The notes beneath the pieces were generated by a model. It was not told the origin of the DNA. It saw only the letters and a list, made by a program, of their open reading frames with translations, and searched no databases. Below are positions 1-12,405 of a DNA stretch of 64,000 nt, piece by piece. Origin of the DNA: Hermodice carunculata (Eukaryota; Annelida; Polychaeta; Eunicida; Amphinomidae); contig OZ026623.1 of NCBI GenBank assembly GCA_964020975.1, positions 79,348,725-79,412,724 of the forward strand, read 5' to 3'. The position numbers were made by a program, and so were the translations under genes. Within the stretch, counting starts at the first letter, position 1. Every line of letters begins with the position of its first letter.

Positions 1-879
1 ATTTTTATATTTTTTATTTGTTTCGTTAATTTTTTGGCAAAATCGTAAAAAATCTTCTCTAAAAGTGTCTGATAGAAGTTCTAATATGTTTAGATATTTT
101 ATGTACCTAGAGGAGAGTTGACTTTTGCCTAGTCGAGGGTGATTATGAGGTCAAAGGTCAGGTCTATGCGGCTGTTTTGAAGAGTATTCCATGCAGTATA
201 CAGAAAGATTCGACGAAATTCAACATATTCGATAAAAACATGGCTTGAGTTAAGACTTAAAACATGGATTAAGGTGAGACTTTACATTGTACCCAAATAC
301 ATATTTTTTTTGGGGGGGGGGGGGGGGCAATTAGTATCATGCCACCTTTTGTCATTGAATGTTGTAGGATGACCCTTACTAGACTGGTGCCTCTACCTTT
401 TAAGATGCTAAGTGCCATATTTTGGATGAAAAACAAAGCAATTAGAATTTTATTCTTTCTTCAATGTTCATTATTGCATTTTTATTGTGCAATCCATGCT
501 TATTCTTATACATGCTTTCAATTAACTACTGTAAGTTTGTTTATAATTTTGACCATATTACTTTCAAATAATCGGAAATTTGCCCCTTGAATATTTCTTA
601 TTATGACATGTGTCTTTTTCGTAATGTTGTATATTCATGACATAATATGGTGGGGGATATCGATCCGTTGAAACATCTAGTTATTCTGTGTTTGATTAAT
701 AAGTATCACAAAAAAGATGTAGGCATATCTTTTTGTTTTGCTATGAATTCAGCTGATTGGCAAGTCAGGAGAAGTAAAATGTAACAGGCCTGCCATGTCG
801 CTTTTTTTTTCTTTAACACAAGTGATGCTACTTGGTTCTTAGTTCAGCTAACTGACAAGTCAGCTGACCTTATAGGATG

Positions 880-2200
880 GTCCTTCATCCGTCGTCCATC
901 CTTCATGCGTCATCTGCAATGCACATTTTCGACTTGTCCGAAGAAACAGTAAGCCAGATTTACTTCAAACCTAATGAGGGTGTTTCTTGGGTGGGCCTCT
1001 ACCACACTTATTCAAATGGTTACGCTCCAGTTATTTTTGGATATTTAGTGATGTTTTTTTTCTTCTTTTTTTATCTCTTTTCGGGGCAAATCTTAAAAAA
1101 TCTTCTACTCCGAAACTGCTCACTCAATTGCTTTGATACAACACAGGACCACTCCTAGGGACTCCTGGTTTTTACTTTATATACTAGGTGACGCTGTACT
1201 TTTCTGGTATTTTTTTTCTTATTTTTTGTATGGTTTATGCTATTTTCGACTTCTTCTATATAACCGTCACTCAGATTTAGGTGAAACTTGATGGATATGT
1301 TCCTTGTAGAAGGGTCAAACAAATGGATTCCTGATTTTTAAGGATTTTTTTCCATTTGGATACTTATCGGTGAATGTACGTTTCCTATTACTACGTAAGT
1401 CAATGGGCATTGTAATGCTAATTCACATTCTTGACTTCTCCGAAACCATCATCCAGATTGACTTCAAACTTGGTGGCAATGTACCTTGGGTAGGTCTCCA
1501 CCAGGTTTGTCCAAATGTTCATGCTCAAGTGTTTTTTTTTTTATTATTATTTTTAATGATTTTTGTGGTTCTTTTGTCGTACAAATCTCAAAAAATCTTC
1601 TCCCAAACCGCTGACCAACTTGGCCAGAGCAGTCACGTAGATTAAGCAGAAAAGTGGTGGATAGGTTCCTTGTAGAAGGGTCAAACAAAGTTCTTCACTA
1701 GATGGCACTGCTGAGGATTTCTGATTTTTTACGATTTTATTCAATTCGGATACTTATCAGTAAATGCACATTTCCCAAACTAATTATTATGTAAATCAAT
1801 TGAAATTCTAATGCTAATTCACATTTTGGACTTCTCTGTAGAAACTGTCCGTCGGATTGGCTTCAAACTTGATGGTAACATACCTTGGCTAAATCTCCAT
1901 CAAGTTGTTTGAATAAGCGCGCTTCAGCGATTTTGGATTATATTTTATTTTATTTTTTTTACATCTTAAAAAAATTCATATGAAAGTTAAACAAGGGAAT
2001 TTGTTGTAATGGTTATAACTTTAACAGATTTCGCCAGATTTGTATGAAACTTTTTAGGGATGTACCCTTTATAACGTTTTGGTATTTTTTGCAAGTGGTT
2101 GTGCTCCAGTGATTTTTGGACATTGACCACATTTCTAGGATCACAGTGCAAGATTCATGAATTTTACTCTTCACTATCACTTGAGAACTACTTGATCTGG
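880..2200 (+). repeat. R1 repeat array (about 386-base units)
   Basis: A diverged unit containing CGACTTGTCCGAA, CAGATTTACTTCAAACTTG and CCTTGGGTGGGTCTCCACCA recurs at about 905, 1420 and 1815. The repeated marker TCGGATACTTATCAGTAAATG (with changes) at about 1358 and 1744 gives a 386-base period. Another copy lies at about 2720-2900, and copies occur inside the lectin gene at 43715-43860 (+) and 33990-34180 (-). There is no intact coding region. It looks like a dispersed repeat with tandem amplification. Confidence 0.6.
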
Positions 2201-2304
2201 GACCTTGATGTTGCACATGTCAGTGTTTTTCAATAAAAAGCCAGACTCACTCAGTACAAGTGTGATCTTTTTCCTATCCCAAGCTCACAGAACGACATGT
2301 GTAA

Positions 2305-2640
2305 TGAATCTCCAGGTCAGCTAACCAGGGGCTGTTTACACAGCCCTCTTTTTAAGTGGTTAGGCCAATATTTTTCGAAAAAGGAGTCTACAGTTAAAGA
2401 AGTCTATTTCAAACGTTGAGAGGACCAGTGTAAAACCGTCTCAGTTCAGTAGTAAAATTTGTTTCTTCACACTGGTATTGAAAGATAAATGTTGATGTTT
2501 TGGTAGCTCTTGAATCTGATGCTGGGATTGTTGGCTTGAAATTTGTAAACATGGGTAATGTTTTTCTCTATTATTTGCTACTTTCCACTTCATGTCCAAA
2601 ATTGTTCTGCAGACTGTTTTTTAACTTTATGAATATGTAA
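2305..2640 (+). repeat. R2 dispersed repeat copy
   Basis: It carries TTGAGAGGACC, ACCAGT, TTCACACTGGTATTGAAAG and ATGTTGATGTTTTGGTAGCTC. The same succession occurs at about 26060-26265, 42945-43275, 63405-63665 and 63725-64000, all on the plus strand. A fragment of its start (ACTGACAAGTCAG, CAGGCCTGCCATG) is at 750-870. Confidence 0.6.
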
Positions 2641-3137
2641 CTTCTACAAGAGTAAAAAACAGGTTGTTGACAGGTTGATGATGTGTCGAACCCCCAGTTT
2701 TAAAGGGATTTTTTAGATTCAGATACTTGGTAAATGCATATATTTCTATCGATTACAATGTAAGTCAAGGGGATTCTAATGGCAATTCACATTTGTGAAC
2801 CCCAAAATCGTTAGCTACAGTCACTTCAAACTTGATGCAGATGTACCTTACAGGGTCGATGGTTGTGTTCCAGCGATTCATGGATTTGTCGTAAAAATTT
2901 TTATGTTCATTTTGGTAAAACATAAAAATAAATTTCTGAAATCCGCTACCTATTGCTTTGAAATTTCATATGGACACTTCTGGACACTCAAAAGCTTCAA
3001 TTTGTGGTGTTGAGCGTCTGTGTCTCCATATAAATCTCATTTTCGTGCTGGTCTTTCCTGGAAATAGAATCAAATCAATTTCTTTATTCCTTGCTTTTAA
3101 TACAAGCACAACCTCTGTGTTCATAAATTGTCGATCT

Positions 3138-3139
<2 letters not shown>

Positions 3140-3231
<92 letters not shown>
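3140..3231 (+). repeat. (CT)n microsatellite
   Basis: Uninterrupted CT dinucleotides over about 90 bases. The open frames crossing it on both strands are artefacts of the repeat. Confidence 0.98.
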
Positions 3232-3235
<4 letters not shown>

Positions 3236-3237
3236 AC

Positions 3238-3631
3238 ATTCTTTTTGTAAATTTGAGAACAGGGTCTCCCTAAAGAACTGCATGGTTATTTGGCAGTTAT
3301 TTAGCTAAATAAGTCATGTTTTAAAGAACATTGGAGAGTCGTCATAAGGAGCATAAAGTCCTGTCATTCCTGTTCTTAAATCATCAATTACAGTGGCATC
3401 AATATTGCACAAACGACCTTCTTTATCCAAAAGCGTTCACCGTATTAATTTTTTTTTTATTTATATAAAAGGCACACTCCTTCAACACCTTGATAAACAT
3501 GGGATAGCAATGATCAATGGTATTGTGTCTCTTAGAGTGCAAAAATTAAATGTCTGCTATTTTCATATAAAACTCCTCTTCTTTTTATTAGACAACAAAC
3601 CACGGGCTTCATTACAAATTGCTAATATCAG

Positions 3632-3715
<84 letters not shown>

Positions 3716-4881
3716 TGTATGCTCATAACTAATGAGTTGACACGTCAGAATACTTGAACGCAAACATACATGAACCTATGTGTCCTCAGATTTTATGGCC
3801 ATATATGAACGCTGGAAAAGATATATCCTCGACCAAACAGGTTGTTTCACATACAACATAATCGAACTCATGTTGCCTTACATATGTCATACCGATGTGA
3901 AAATATGCACTTTTGGCACTTAATTATTGAACTTTTTATTCCAAAAAATATAATGTTGCTTTATTTTTCCTAGTATTTTTTCTCTGTTCCCCTCTTTTCT
4001 TGAAGAAATACGAGCGTTATTGTTCTTTACACAATAATTTACATTTATTATTCGGACGTAATTGAATATTTAGTACTTAGGTCTGTGAGGAAACCCTGAA
4101 CAAGTTGGTCTTTGGTTCACCAAATGTCAACAGAGTGTACACTACGTTTTTGATGCAACCATACTGGCAGGTATTACAGGTGTTTCGGACTCAGTTGAAC
4201 ATAGCTCACCTAAAATGCATGTTAGCCTTGCATTATGAAGCTTTTTCCACCACAGATTTATATGCGACTCCCAGGCCTTATTGAAATTCTTTTAAATCTT
4301 GCCGTAAGGTTATCTCGTTATGTAGTTATATCTTTACAGCTGGTACGCTGAAGCAAACGAAATCAAATTTCCGATGACTCCTAATCTCAAACATTGTAGC
4401 CTTTTCATTAGTTTCTTACAATATCATTTGTCAGGAAATTTCCTCTTTTATAATTTCCCAGACCGAAAACTTCTCCTTCACATTAAGATTTAATCAGTTT
4501 AGCAGTGAGGGATGCTGCTTTGTCTTATGTACCTGCAGTGTGAGTAGGGCCTCTGTGGTATCTGTTTACTAGAATGCCATATGTTAGGTCAGCCAACTCA
4601 ATAAAAAATTCTGTAACAATTTATGTCCAATCAACTTCATTTACCATTACGTTTTCTGGCACACCATGCAGAATGTGATTGTTTCTGTGTTGCTTATTGG
4701 ATAAATCAATAATTCTGTCTCTCAAATTTTGGATCAGATTTTCGTTGTTTTCTCTTTCTGTTCATATATTTTATTATGTTGTCCACGTACCTGCTTTAAT
4801 TTTCCCAAACAATTTCAAAAGTATCTTATTTCGTCAGTGCACTTTCATTTGATGTCTCCAGCTTTCCCTTTTTGTTCATAG
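3238..4881. other. No recognised gene
   Basis: AT-rich sequence with one (TA)n tract. I saw no splice-flanked domain exon or RNA gene on either strand. Confidence 0.5.
3634..3712 (+). repeat. (TA)n microsatellite
   Basis: About 39 TA units, pure. The Y/I-repeat frame across it is not a gene. Confidence 0.98.
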
Positions 4882-5036
4882 ACAAAATTACCGAGTCATA
4901 AATCTGTCAAAAACCGAATCCCCCGGGTCGTCAGCCTGCCTGCGCGCCTGATCACGCATGGGTGATCAGGCGCGCAGGCAGGCAAACAACGAAAGGAATT
5001 CGGTTTAGACAGATTCACGACGAGGGTTATTTTGTA
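4882..5036. repeat. Long foldback with a perfect 22-bp core palindrome
   Basis: A 22-base arm, GCCTGCCTGCGCGCCTGATC then AC (4934-4955), is repeated perfectly inverted at 4962-4983 with a 6-base spacer. Outer arms AATCTGTCAAAAACCGAAT (4901-4919) and its near complement (4998-5015) extend the structure, with weaker pairing further out. No gene lies inside. It resembles a foldback element or a MITE relic and borders the GC-richer island. Confidence 0.6.
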
Positions 5037-5265
5037 TTTATCACCTACAGTCCACTAAGAAAGAAACAAAAGACCATTTATATCACTTGTAACATTTTAT
5101 TTCACTACATTACATGGGACTTTGACACAGTCATGCCACGCATATGAACATAAAATTTAAACAACAAAGAAAATCGGTCGACCACAGGCCTAATGGCGGA
5201 CTTTTCGAACGGTCGTCGCTTCAGACAAAAGTTTCGACGAAAAGACACTTCTGTTTTATTTCTAT

Positions 5266-5883
5266 ATGGAATTAATTTGGTGGAGAGGAGAATTGGAAGG
5301 TCACGTTGACTTAGAATGTTGCATCAGCAAACATTCCAAAGTATACATCCGTGAAGCTCAACTGACTGCTGGCCGTCAGATTGGCCCCATCACTGACGGC
5401 AGCATTGCCAGCATTGCTCGAAGGACCGGGTCGATGGCTCCCTGCCACGCCAACTGGGAAAAAGCGATGAAGACAGAGTCTGGGGAGTATTTTGGACAGA
5501 TGTTAAAGGTCTATGAAAAGAAGAATAATTTCCCTGGAGAAGGTGCACGTGGCGTGCTGTTGATTTCGGCTTGTTGTTGCATAACTGTTAACGGACTGCG
5601 CATTTTTCCCGCTCAGCTATTGAATAATGGTGGGACAGTTGGATGTAAAAGTCGACTGCACATCGTACGTCTTACAGAGTGGTTGTTTTTCTGCAAATCA
5701 CCAGTTCTGCATTTTTGGCCCTGGTTTGCAGCACAGAATCAAGTTTATTCTTACCCATTGGCTGGGATTCATTCCAAGGACCATCGGGTTTTCGGCCGTG
5801 ATTTATGGCAAGGTAATAAGGCGAGTTTGGACATACCAAATATGGAATTGATTCCTTCCATATTTGGAAAACCATATTGCTGA
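5266..5883 (+). CDS. Unrecognised 205-codon open frame in a GC-richer island
   Basis: This is the longest plain open frame outside the BEL/Pao element. It lies in a stretch visibly richer in G+C and CpG than its surroundings. The first 100 residues look protein-like (AQLTAGRQIGPITDGS, ANWEKAMKTESGEYFGQ); the rest does not. No family is recognised. A shorter frame in another phase starts at 5193 with MADFSNGRRFRQKFRRKD in a good ATG context. Either may be part of a first exon, or the island may be a promoter region that is open by chance. Confidence 0.25.
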   Translation: MELIWWRGELEGHVDLECCISKHSKVYIREAQLTAGRQIGPITDGSIASIARRTGSMAPCHANWEKAMKTESGEYFGQMLKVYEKKNNFPGEGARGVLLISACCCITVNGLRIFPAQLLNNGGTVGCKSRLHIVRLTEWLFFCKSPVLHFWPWFAAQNQVYSYPLAGIHSKDHRVFGRDLWQGNKASLDIPNMELIPSIFGKPYC

Positions 5884-6074
5884 TTTTACAAATATGGTAA
5901 AAAGTAGTCCAACCCATGGGTTTTCATTGTAATATGGTACAAAGTGGGGTATAAAACCAGAGTTTCTGTGCCAGCTGCCATTATATTAATTGTGGTACGA
6001 TGGCCTTTCGCCTACTGTGTTTCATCAACGTTTGTCAGCCTGAAAATAACATGTGGATCGGAATCTGTGCATAA
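5836..6074 (+). promoter_or_regulatory. Candidate promoter: two inverted CArG boxes, TATA box, short ATG frame
   Basis: CCAAATATGG (5836-5845) and CCATATTTGG (5858-5867) are both perfect CC(A/T)6GG serum-response-factor sites, arranged as an inverted repeat. Near-copies of AAATATGG or TAATATGG follow at about 5890 and 5931. A TATA box (TATAAAA) lies at 5950-5956. About 45 bases later, in a good context, an ATG at 6000 starts a 24-codon frame with a hydrophobic beginning (MAFRLLCFINVC), like a truncated signal peptide. It could be the first exon of a gene reading rightwards, possibly the multi-domain gene. No donor site is convincing, so the link is inference. Confidence 0.35.
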
Positions 6075-7225
6075 ATAGCGTACATGTGCGTTTGATCATA
6101 TAAAGATGCTAGCAAGATATGGCAAGCAAAAGTTTTTTCTTTACGTAAAGTTAATTTATTTTACAACCACTTCCATATCAAATTGCGATAAAAATGCAAC
6201 TGATTTTCTCCTAAAACTATTGAGCATATCAGATTGTCTGTGGAGCACCTTAATATCCATCCCTTAATTTCCTGACTATACCAATAGAAAGTACAACTAC
6301 CTGCTTCAGGCGGAATTCTTGATGAAAGTGACTAATCTCTTTCTGAGGTTCTGATGGGGCCTGGAGAGGGCTTCATGTCCGGGTCAGGAAGAATATGAGG
6401 ATTGTTTTTTTCTTCTCCTTTGGTTGTGTGTGTGTGTAAGTGCATGCTTCTGAGAATAAAAAAAAACAACGGGCAGGAAGTGAAGAATTATATTTGTACC
6501 TTTACATTTTTCCAAGTAAGAGCAACGCAATACAACTGGACACTTACATCGGAGAGAACGTATAGGCACCATTATTCGGCCGGGTTCTTGTGTCTTTGTA
6601 AATAAACACTCACTCTGCACTGCGCTCGTCTGTTTCTTATTTAATCAGAAACAAGATCCCACTCCTGTTTAATGTGTCTCCTCATCTTACATGACAGAAA
6701 TACCTGAGCGTAACTAATAGTAAACTAAGAATAGTTTCAGAAATATTCGAATTTCAGTGCTATTATGATCCATTGCTGGGACACGAGCACATCTTGTTTG
6801 GCTTTTCTGCGTTAAAATACAATACTTGCGCGCATTGTAACAGTATGTTTGTTACAGCTTCTTACAAATGTATTATCATATTCGTTTTTAAAATAGCGTG
6901 CAAAACAATAAAAAGCGGAGTTGACTGCTGTATGCAACATGAGCATATTTTGGATATTTATACTACAGCACAAAGCGGTAGAGGCATCTGGTCATTTAAA
7001 TGCTGTCTCACTCTGTGCAAATTGTAATATCAATTTCCAATCGTATGGCTCTTAATTGCAATACATGTACAGAGCGCACATCGAAGTGAAATATTTGTGT
7101 TTTCAGTCGCATTTTTTTCTAATAATTGTTCACTGATTAACTGACCATTATAACCTATGAATGTCGCCAAGTGTTTGGAAAACTAACAATATTTTATTTA
7201 TGCAGATGATTTATTTTATTTTATT

Positions 7226-7304
<79 letters not shown>

Positions 7305-8371
7305 TTTTTGTCGCGGGGGCTGTTAAAAAAAAACGTTCACGAGCATCTTAACTATTTCAACATAAATCTGTGGATGTTATACTCTCACCCTCTGGAAATA
7401 ACTGGAGCAATTTGGTATTTTGTGCGTGATTGTGGCCCCGTTTATTAATATGCCGTCGTAAAAATACATTTTCCGATTTGATTTTATTGAATAACACGTA
7501 TTATGTTTCATAAACATGAAAAAGACTGACAGCAAGTCAATGGATATACTATGTCCGTGTCCTATTACACAGCACACGTCAAATAAATACGCTCTATGGA
7601 CAAAGAGAAAAACGTCAAAGAATAGAATAAATTCGCAGTGTGTCTACCGGTGGTAGAAAGTGCGAAGTAATCAAATGTTTTAAAGTTACATATTTTATAC
7701 AATAGACACTTTTCGTAAAATAATCATCAAAAACGTTTATATCCCAGAATATTGTTTTACTAGCTCAAACGTCTTGGCAGCGTATAACAGTCGCTAAGAG
7801 GTCCAAGATAGTAAAGATAAAAAAAAAATATGATTGGTTAACAACGGTACGAAGTTCCAATTTCATATTGCATTGTTTTATGGCATTCGAAATAATATTG
7901 ATAAACAGTTTCACGCTCAGCTCAACACAAGCAACTAAGTGACTTTACAGTGTCTTAAGGTAACGCTGGCGGATGTGCGTCCAGGTTGTTTGAACTCCGT
8001 TTAAAACTTGCCAAAGAATTTGAATCCCGCGTGTGTGCATCCAACCCAGACCACAGTTTGACATGCTGTGTACACTTCAGCTAAAGATACTCGGCTTAGA
8101 CAAATCTCGCAGGGTGGTTTTAACCCCCATTTCTCCTTGCTTGTCTTGGCTAGAGGGGCCTGACTTGAACTAGACTTCAAATAACACCCTGTAACTCAAC
8201 TTAATTGCTATTATGTAATCAATGAGATTAATAGATAAGGGGCTCTGATAAGCTTCATCCATTAATTTTTCTTTTCAAATTGAAACACGAATGTGTTACT
8301 TATGATAATTTTCAAAGAAAAAAAAATACATTGTATATTGAATTGACATTGATCATAAAATATGCCTGACA
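6075..8371. other. No recognised gene
   Basis: AT-rich, with the (TTTA)n tract in the middle. Open frames are short and have no recognisable domain. Confidence 0.5.
7210..7307 (+). repeat. (TTTA)n microsatellite
   Basis: Tetranucleotide tract of about 95 bases, slightly impure at the left edge. Confidence 0.97.
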
Positions 8372-8577
8372 GAAACTGAACTTGTGCATCTATTTTGTAT
8401 GATGAAGCAAAGAAAAATGGGCACATGCAGGTGTTCTAGAAGATAGGATATTAAGAGAACGTGTGAACAAGCTGGAAACTGTACTTGTGCATCTATTTTG
8501 TATAATGAAGCAAAGAAAAATGGGCACATGCAGTGGTTCTAGAAGATAGGATATTAAGAGAAAATGATAAACAAGCT
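8372..8577 (+). repeat. Two tandem 103-base units
   Basis: GAAACTGAACTTGTGCATCT at 8372 recurs at 8475, followed by the same GCAAAGAAAAATGGGCACAT and TTCTAGAAGATAGGATATTA. The copies are nearly identical, indicating a recent duplication. Confidence 0.85.
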
Positions 8578-10204
8578 GGTAGCAGCTATGTCATAAAAAT
8601 ATCTGGTATCTTCTGCCATGTGCCACAAGATAAGATCATAATAAAAGCATTAAAAGTATCAATAATGATATCGGTGAATCAGGCAGTAGCACCTTGTCGC
8701 TGGGTCATTCTAGCGGCAATTTACTGCACCTGTTTAGAGTAGGAAGGCCACAGTACCTCAGCTGAATGAATTTATCCCTCGTACAGTCTTTCTTTTTGTT
8801 AGACACTTGTCTACAAATTTTAGTACTACTGTGTCCCATGCCCAAAACCTCCATATCCCCATTGAAATAGTGTCATAACCTAGGGCGCAGACATAGTGGA
8901 TCCACGGGAAATTTTAATAAATTCCCTAGATTTATGATTTCTCGCGTGACAATATCAAATCTGAGCAGCAACGTGGTGTTTTGGGGCTCCTAGGGGATAT
9001 AATATGAGGTATAACCTGGAAGCCTCGAAAAGTGACCTGATGACTGTGCTGTCTGAAGACGCAACATGCGCAAAAAATGCTTCATACTTTGCAATGTTTA
9101 TTTAGGTTACCCTCACACCTGTAAAGTTTTTCTATTCCGCGGAAACCTATTCCCTGCCCAGAAACATTTTTGCCACGCCCATGTTCCTCCAAGGTTTCAA
9201 CAATGTAAGCCCGTGAATCGTTATCTTTTATCATGTTTATCGACGTTTTCCGAAAATACATGAAGAATTGACATAATTTCCACAATATCCAGCAAGTATG
9301 AGACTTTGATGTAAATAAAACTTTCCGGGATGCGTAAAAAAAATATCGTTATACCCAATGGCACTCCCCATGGCGAAGAGCTCAGGCGTAAGAGGTCGCC
9401 CGTGATTTGTAATCAATACTATGCATTTTCTTCCATGGTTGGAACACATTTCATATACCTACGTAAGCACCAGAGCTCGCTTGCGCTCGCTCACAATATT
9501 TTACACGATCCATGCATTCTATAGATACGGTTTGGCAAGTTAAATTACGTATTTGATATGAAATTTTATATCCTTCAAAAATTGTTGTCTCATTTTGTCC
9601 TTCACATATAGGTGACGCCACTATACCGTATCAACTAAGATTTGGTCGTCCTCCACAATCACATTATATTTCATGAAGATCTAAAAAAAGTACGTTTATC
9701 ACAGTGGTCGTAAGATTTTCACATTCAGATGCATTTGTAGCATAATGCTGTGGGATGCGCCACCAATATCGACGTTGACCGAGACTTCCATACACTTTAT
9801 AGGACCCGAAAGTAATGTAGTTAGTCTTCCAAATTGCGGTTGCAGTTTGACATGGTAAGTGTATCGTAAGCAGCAATACACTTTTGTCAGCCTAATATTG
9901 TACGAAATGTAATGTATTAAAGAGGCCTTCGCCACAATTGTCGAAAATGGCACAGTCATATTCTAGAAGGGGCCTTATCGTGGGTAAACAAAGTCAACTC
10001 AGTGTGTTGCTGGATAGCTTGCATTTAAAAGTACGGGGAAAAGCAATGTTCTGGCTGGTTTGATTGTTTTGTGGGAATGTCAGGTTAGATGACTGGTAAG
10101 GTTGATGCCAAGATCCATGTGGCTGTTAGACTCAGGAATAGCTGATTGAGCTATCTAACCATTAAATGTGATTGCCATATCACCCCACCCCGTTCCAAAT
10201 ATGA
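8578..10204. other. No recognised gene
   Basis: Several 60-70 codon frames overlap on both strands around 9070-9960, but none has a recognisable domain or splice context. Confidence 0.45.
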
Positions 10205-10525
10205 CAGAGGTTAGTATTCAAGTTACAGGGTTGTCTTTGCTGAATATTTAGCTTAGACAAGGAGCCGCTTTTCAGAGAGACATGTACGGGTAAAAGGCTC
10301 CGAAACATGTTGAGTAGTTACCCGCTGAAGACCCTTTAATTTATTTGGGCTGATACAGCCTATATCAAAATTTTACAGAGGAACGTGTGCAATATAGACA
10401 ATAGTAATTACTTATACATACAGGTTAGACAGGGACAGGTTAGCTTATGGAGAGTTAAGAGTTCGAACTGCGGAATAGGATATTGACTACTAGGAAGTGG
10501 TTCTGGGCAAAAAGACACAAATACA
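10205..10525 (+). repeat. Dispersed repeat R3, left copy of an inverted pair
   Basis: The stretch from GTTGTCTTTGCTGAATATTT to GCAAAAAGACACAAATACAA reappears as its reverse complement at 15775-16075 with scattered differences. A shorter fragment in the same orientation is at 23063-23135. There is no coding capacity. Confidence 0.75.
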
Positions 10526-11097
10526 AGATGAATCCACTGGATTTTAAGTAATTTCAAGAAAGCAAGTGTCATCAGCAGAGCCTTATATCACCATTCAAGT
10601 TGTCCCGAAGATCATTTACAGTCTTTGCCTGTTGACAAAAAGTATTTTAGATTTGGATGCTAAGTATATATACTGTTGATACCAAATCAAATCGGGAAAG
10701 CATGACACCGTGAGCGTTCAATGGAATAGTAATAGCATGTTTTCAGCAGGTGACAAACCCTTGCAGTAACCAATACGTGACGAAAATGGTGGAACGCAAA
10801 ACTTCTATCGTAGTAATACATTAGCGATCAGACAACCAGTCTCGTGAATGATTCATTATGATAGAAAGGAAATATTTAATTTGAGAGACAGAAAGAGAAA
10901 TGCCACAAGTTCCAACCTTTTTACATTGCGTTTACGTGCAAATTGCCTGCAAAAAAGTCTTTCATTCAAATATAACAAGTGATAAAGCATTATCATTTGT
11001 TGCAATATCGTTGTATAAATGATCGTATAAATATGGAGAAGAAAGGCACCCACAGACTTTGTTGTGACACGCCATGTGAATGCGTAAAATTACAAGC

Positions 11098-11340
11098 TTA
11101 TAATTTAGACCTTAGATGAATAAACTTACACAATACCACACAGTCTTGTGATTGACACAACAGGAAGAGATAGATATCATCCAGTTTCAGTAGTGCCCTC
11201 CATTCTCCATGTACATTTAGAAGTCCTTGGGAAAATGGATCAACACAACCATTAACTGGATTATCGGTGTTTTCTTCCGATCTATCCAATTTGCATACGT
11301 ATACCCGATCGTGACAAAGACCCCAAGCATGTAAGGACAT
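11098..11340 (-). CDS. Weak minus-strand exon candidate
   Basis: An open minus-strand frame of 80 codons contains WGLCHDRVYVCKLD, NGCVDPFSQG and HGEWRALLKLDD. On that strand a strong donor-like GTAAGT follows TATTGT near the end. The composition is more protein-like than the surrounding AT-rich DNA, but there is no clear acceptor and no recognised domain. Chance is a real alternative. Confidence 0.18.
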   Translation of the reverse strand: MSLHAWGLCHDRVYVCKLDRSEENTDNPVNGCVDPFSQGLLNVHGEWRALLKLDDIYLFLLCQSQDCVVLCKFIHLRSKL

Positions 11341-11717
11341 ACAATATTTAGTGTATTACGTAGAACTTTCGCCACATTGGCACCAAATCACACGGTATCG
11401 TTACTGACACAGCTGGCAGAGATTATCCACAAGTCGGATCAAATGTATCGGGTACATTGAACTTAGAAGACAAATTTACACCAGACCATGCTGTGTCGTC
11501 ACTCAACCCGGATCTGTGTTTTCTGTGTTGTTGTTTTTGTTTGTTTTTAAAACAGACTTACGTCATATCTGCACTGAGGACATAGAGTTTTGCACCTATA
11601 GGATTACGTTCTACACCGCTGCTTGTCCATTTATGATGTTTTCGTCAAATAGACAATACACACTATATATGAAACCCTCAATCACCAAATACCATATTAT
11701 AATTAAATTTGTGCCAA

Positions 11718-12150
11718 GTAAAATGCATTGTACCCGCCTCCCTGCCCCAGGAAAAATATATATTCATACAGCCTCGCGAATATCTAAACACGATACGTAT
11801 TGAACACAACTATCAACCCTCATATACCTAAATTTGTCAAATTGCATGGTAAGTTTTACAATTTTTGACAAGGAGTCCAAAGGTGACAATATTATTTTCC
11901 GGCAAGGAATCCTTGAAACTTGTAAGACAGGTAAAATGCATTTTGACCCCCCCCCCCCCCTCAAGTAATTATTTATATAGCCTCATGAATATCTAAACTA
12001 AGGAGATTTAAAGCACATCAAATTACCCTCGTATACTAATATTCGTTGTGATATATGGTAGGTTTTATTTTTTGCAACAAAGAGTCAAATAGGGAACAAT
12101 ACATTTACTGGCAAGGAGTCCTCATTCATTTGTGACATTGTACTTTACTT
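11718..12150 (+). repeat. Two tandem 213-base units
   Basis: GTAAAATGCATT followed by a C-rich run starts at 11718 and again at 11931. Both units continue with TATATTCATACAGCCTCGCG-like text, AATATCTAAAC, ATGGTAGGTTTTA and GGCAAGGAATCCT. They are diverged, with no coding region. Confidence 0.6.
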
Positions 12151-12182
12151 AAATGCAAAAGGACTAAATGTAATAATTCGAA

Positions 12183-12197
12183 TATATATATACATAT

Positions 12198-12248
<51 letters not shown>

Positions 12249-12313
12249 GGCATTGGTTTCTGCATATTTGCATCAACATTTCATTGATTTCACAATGTAA
12301 TAATAATAATATG

Positions 12314-12405
<92 letters not shown>

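Noticed and set aside
2966-3308. L/S-repeat and R/E-repeat frames over the (CT)n tract
   Set aside because: Both strands are open only because of the dinucleotide repeat.
3635-3730. Y/I-repeat open frames over (TA)n tracts here and at 12.3, 39.9 and 47.5 kb
   Set aside because: Microsatellite translation artefacts.
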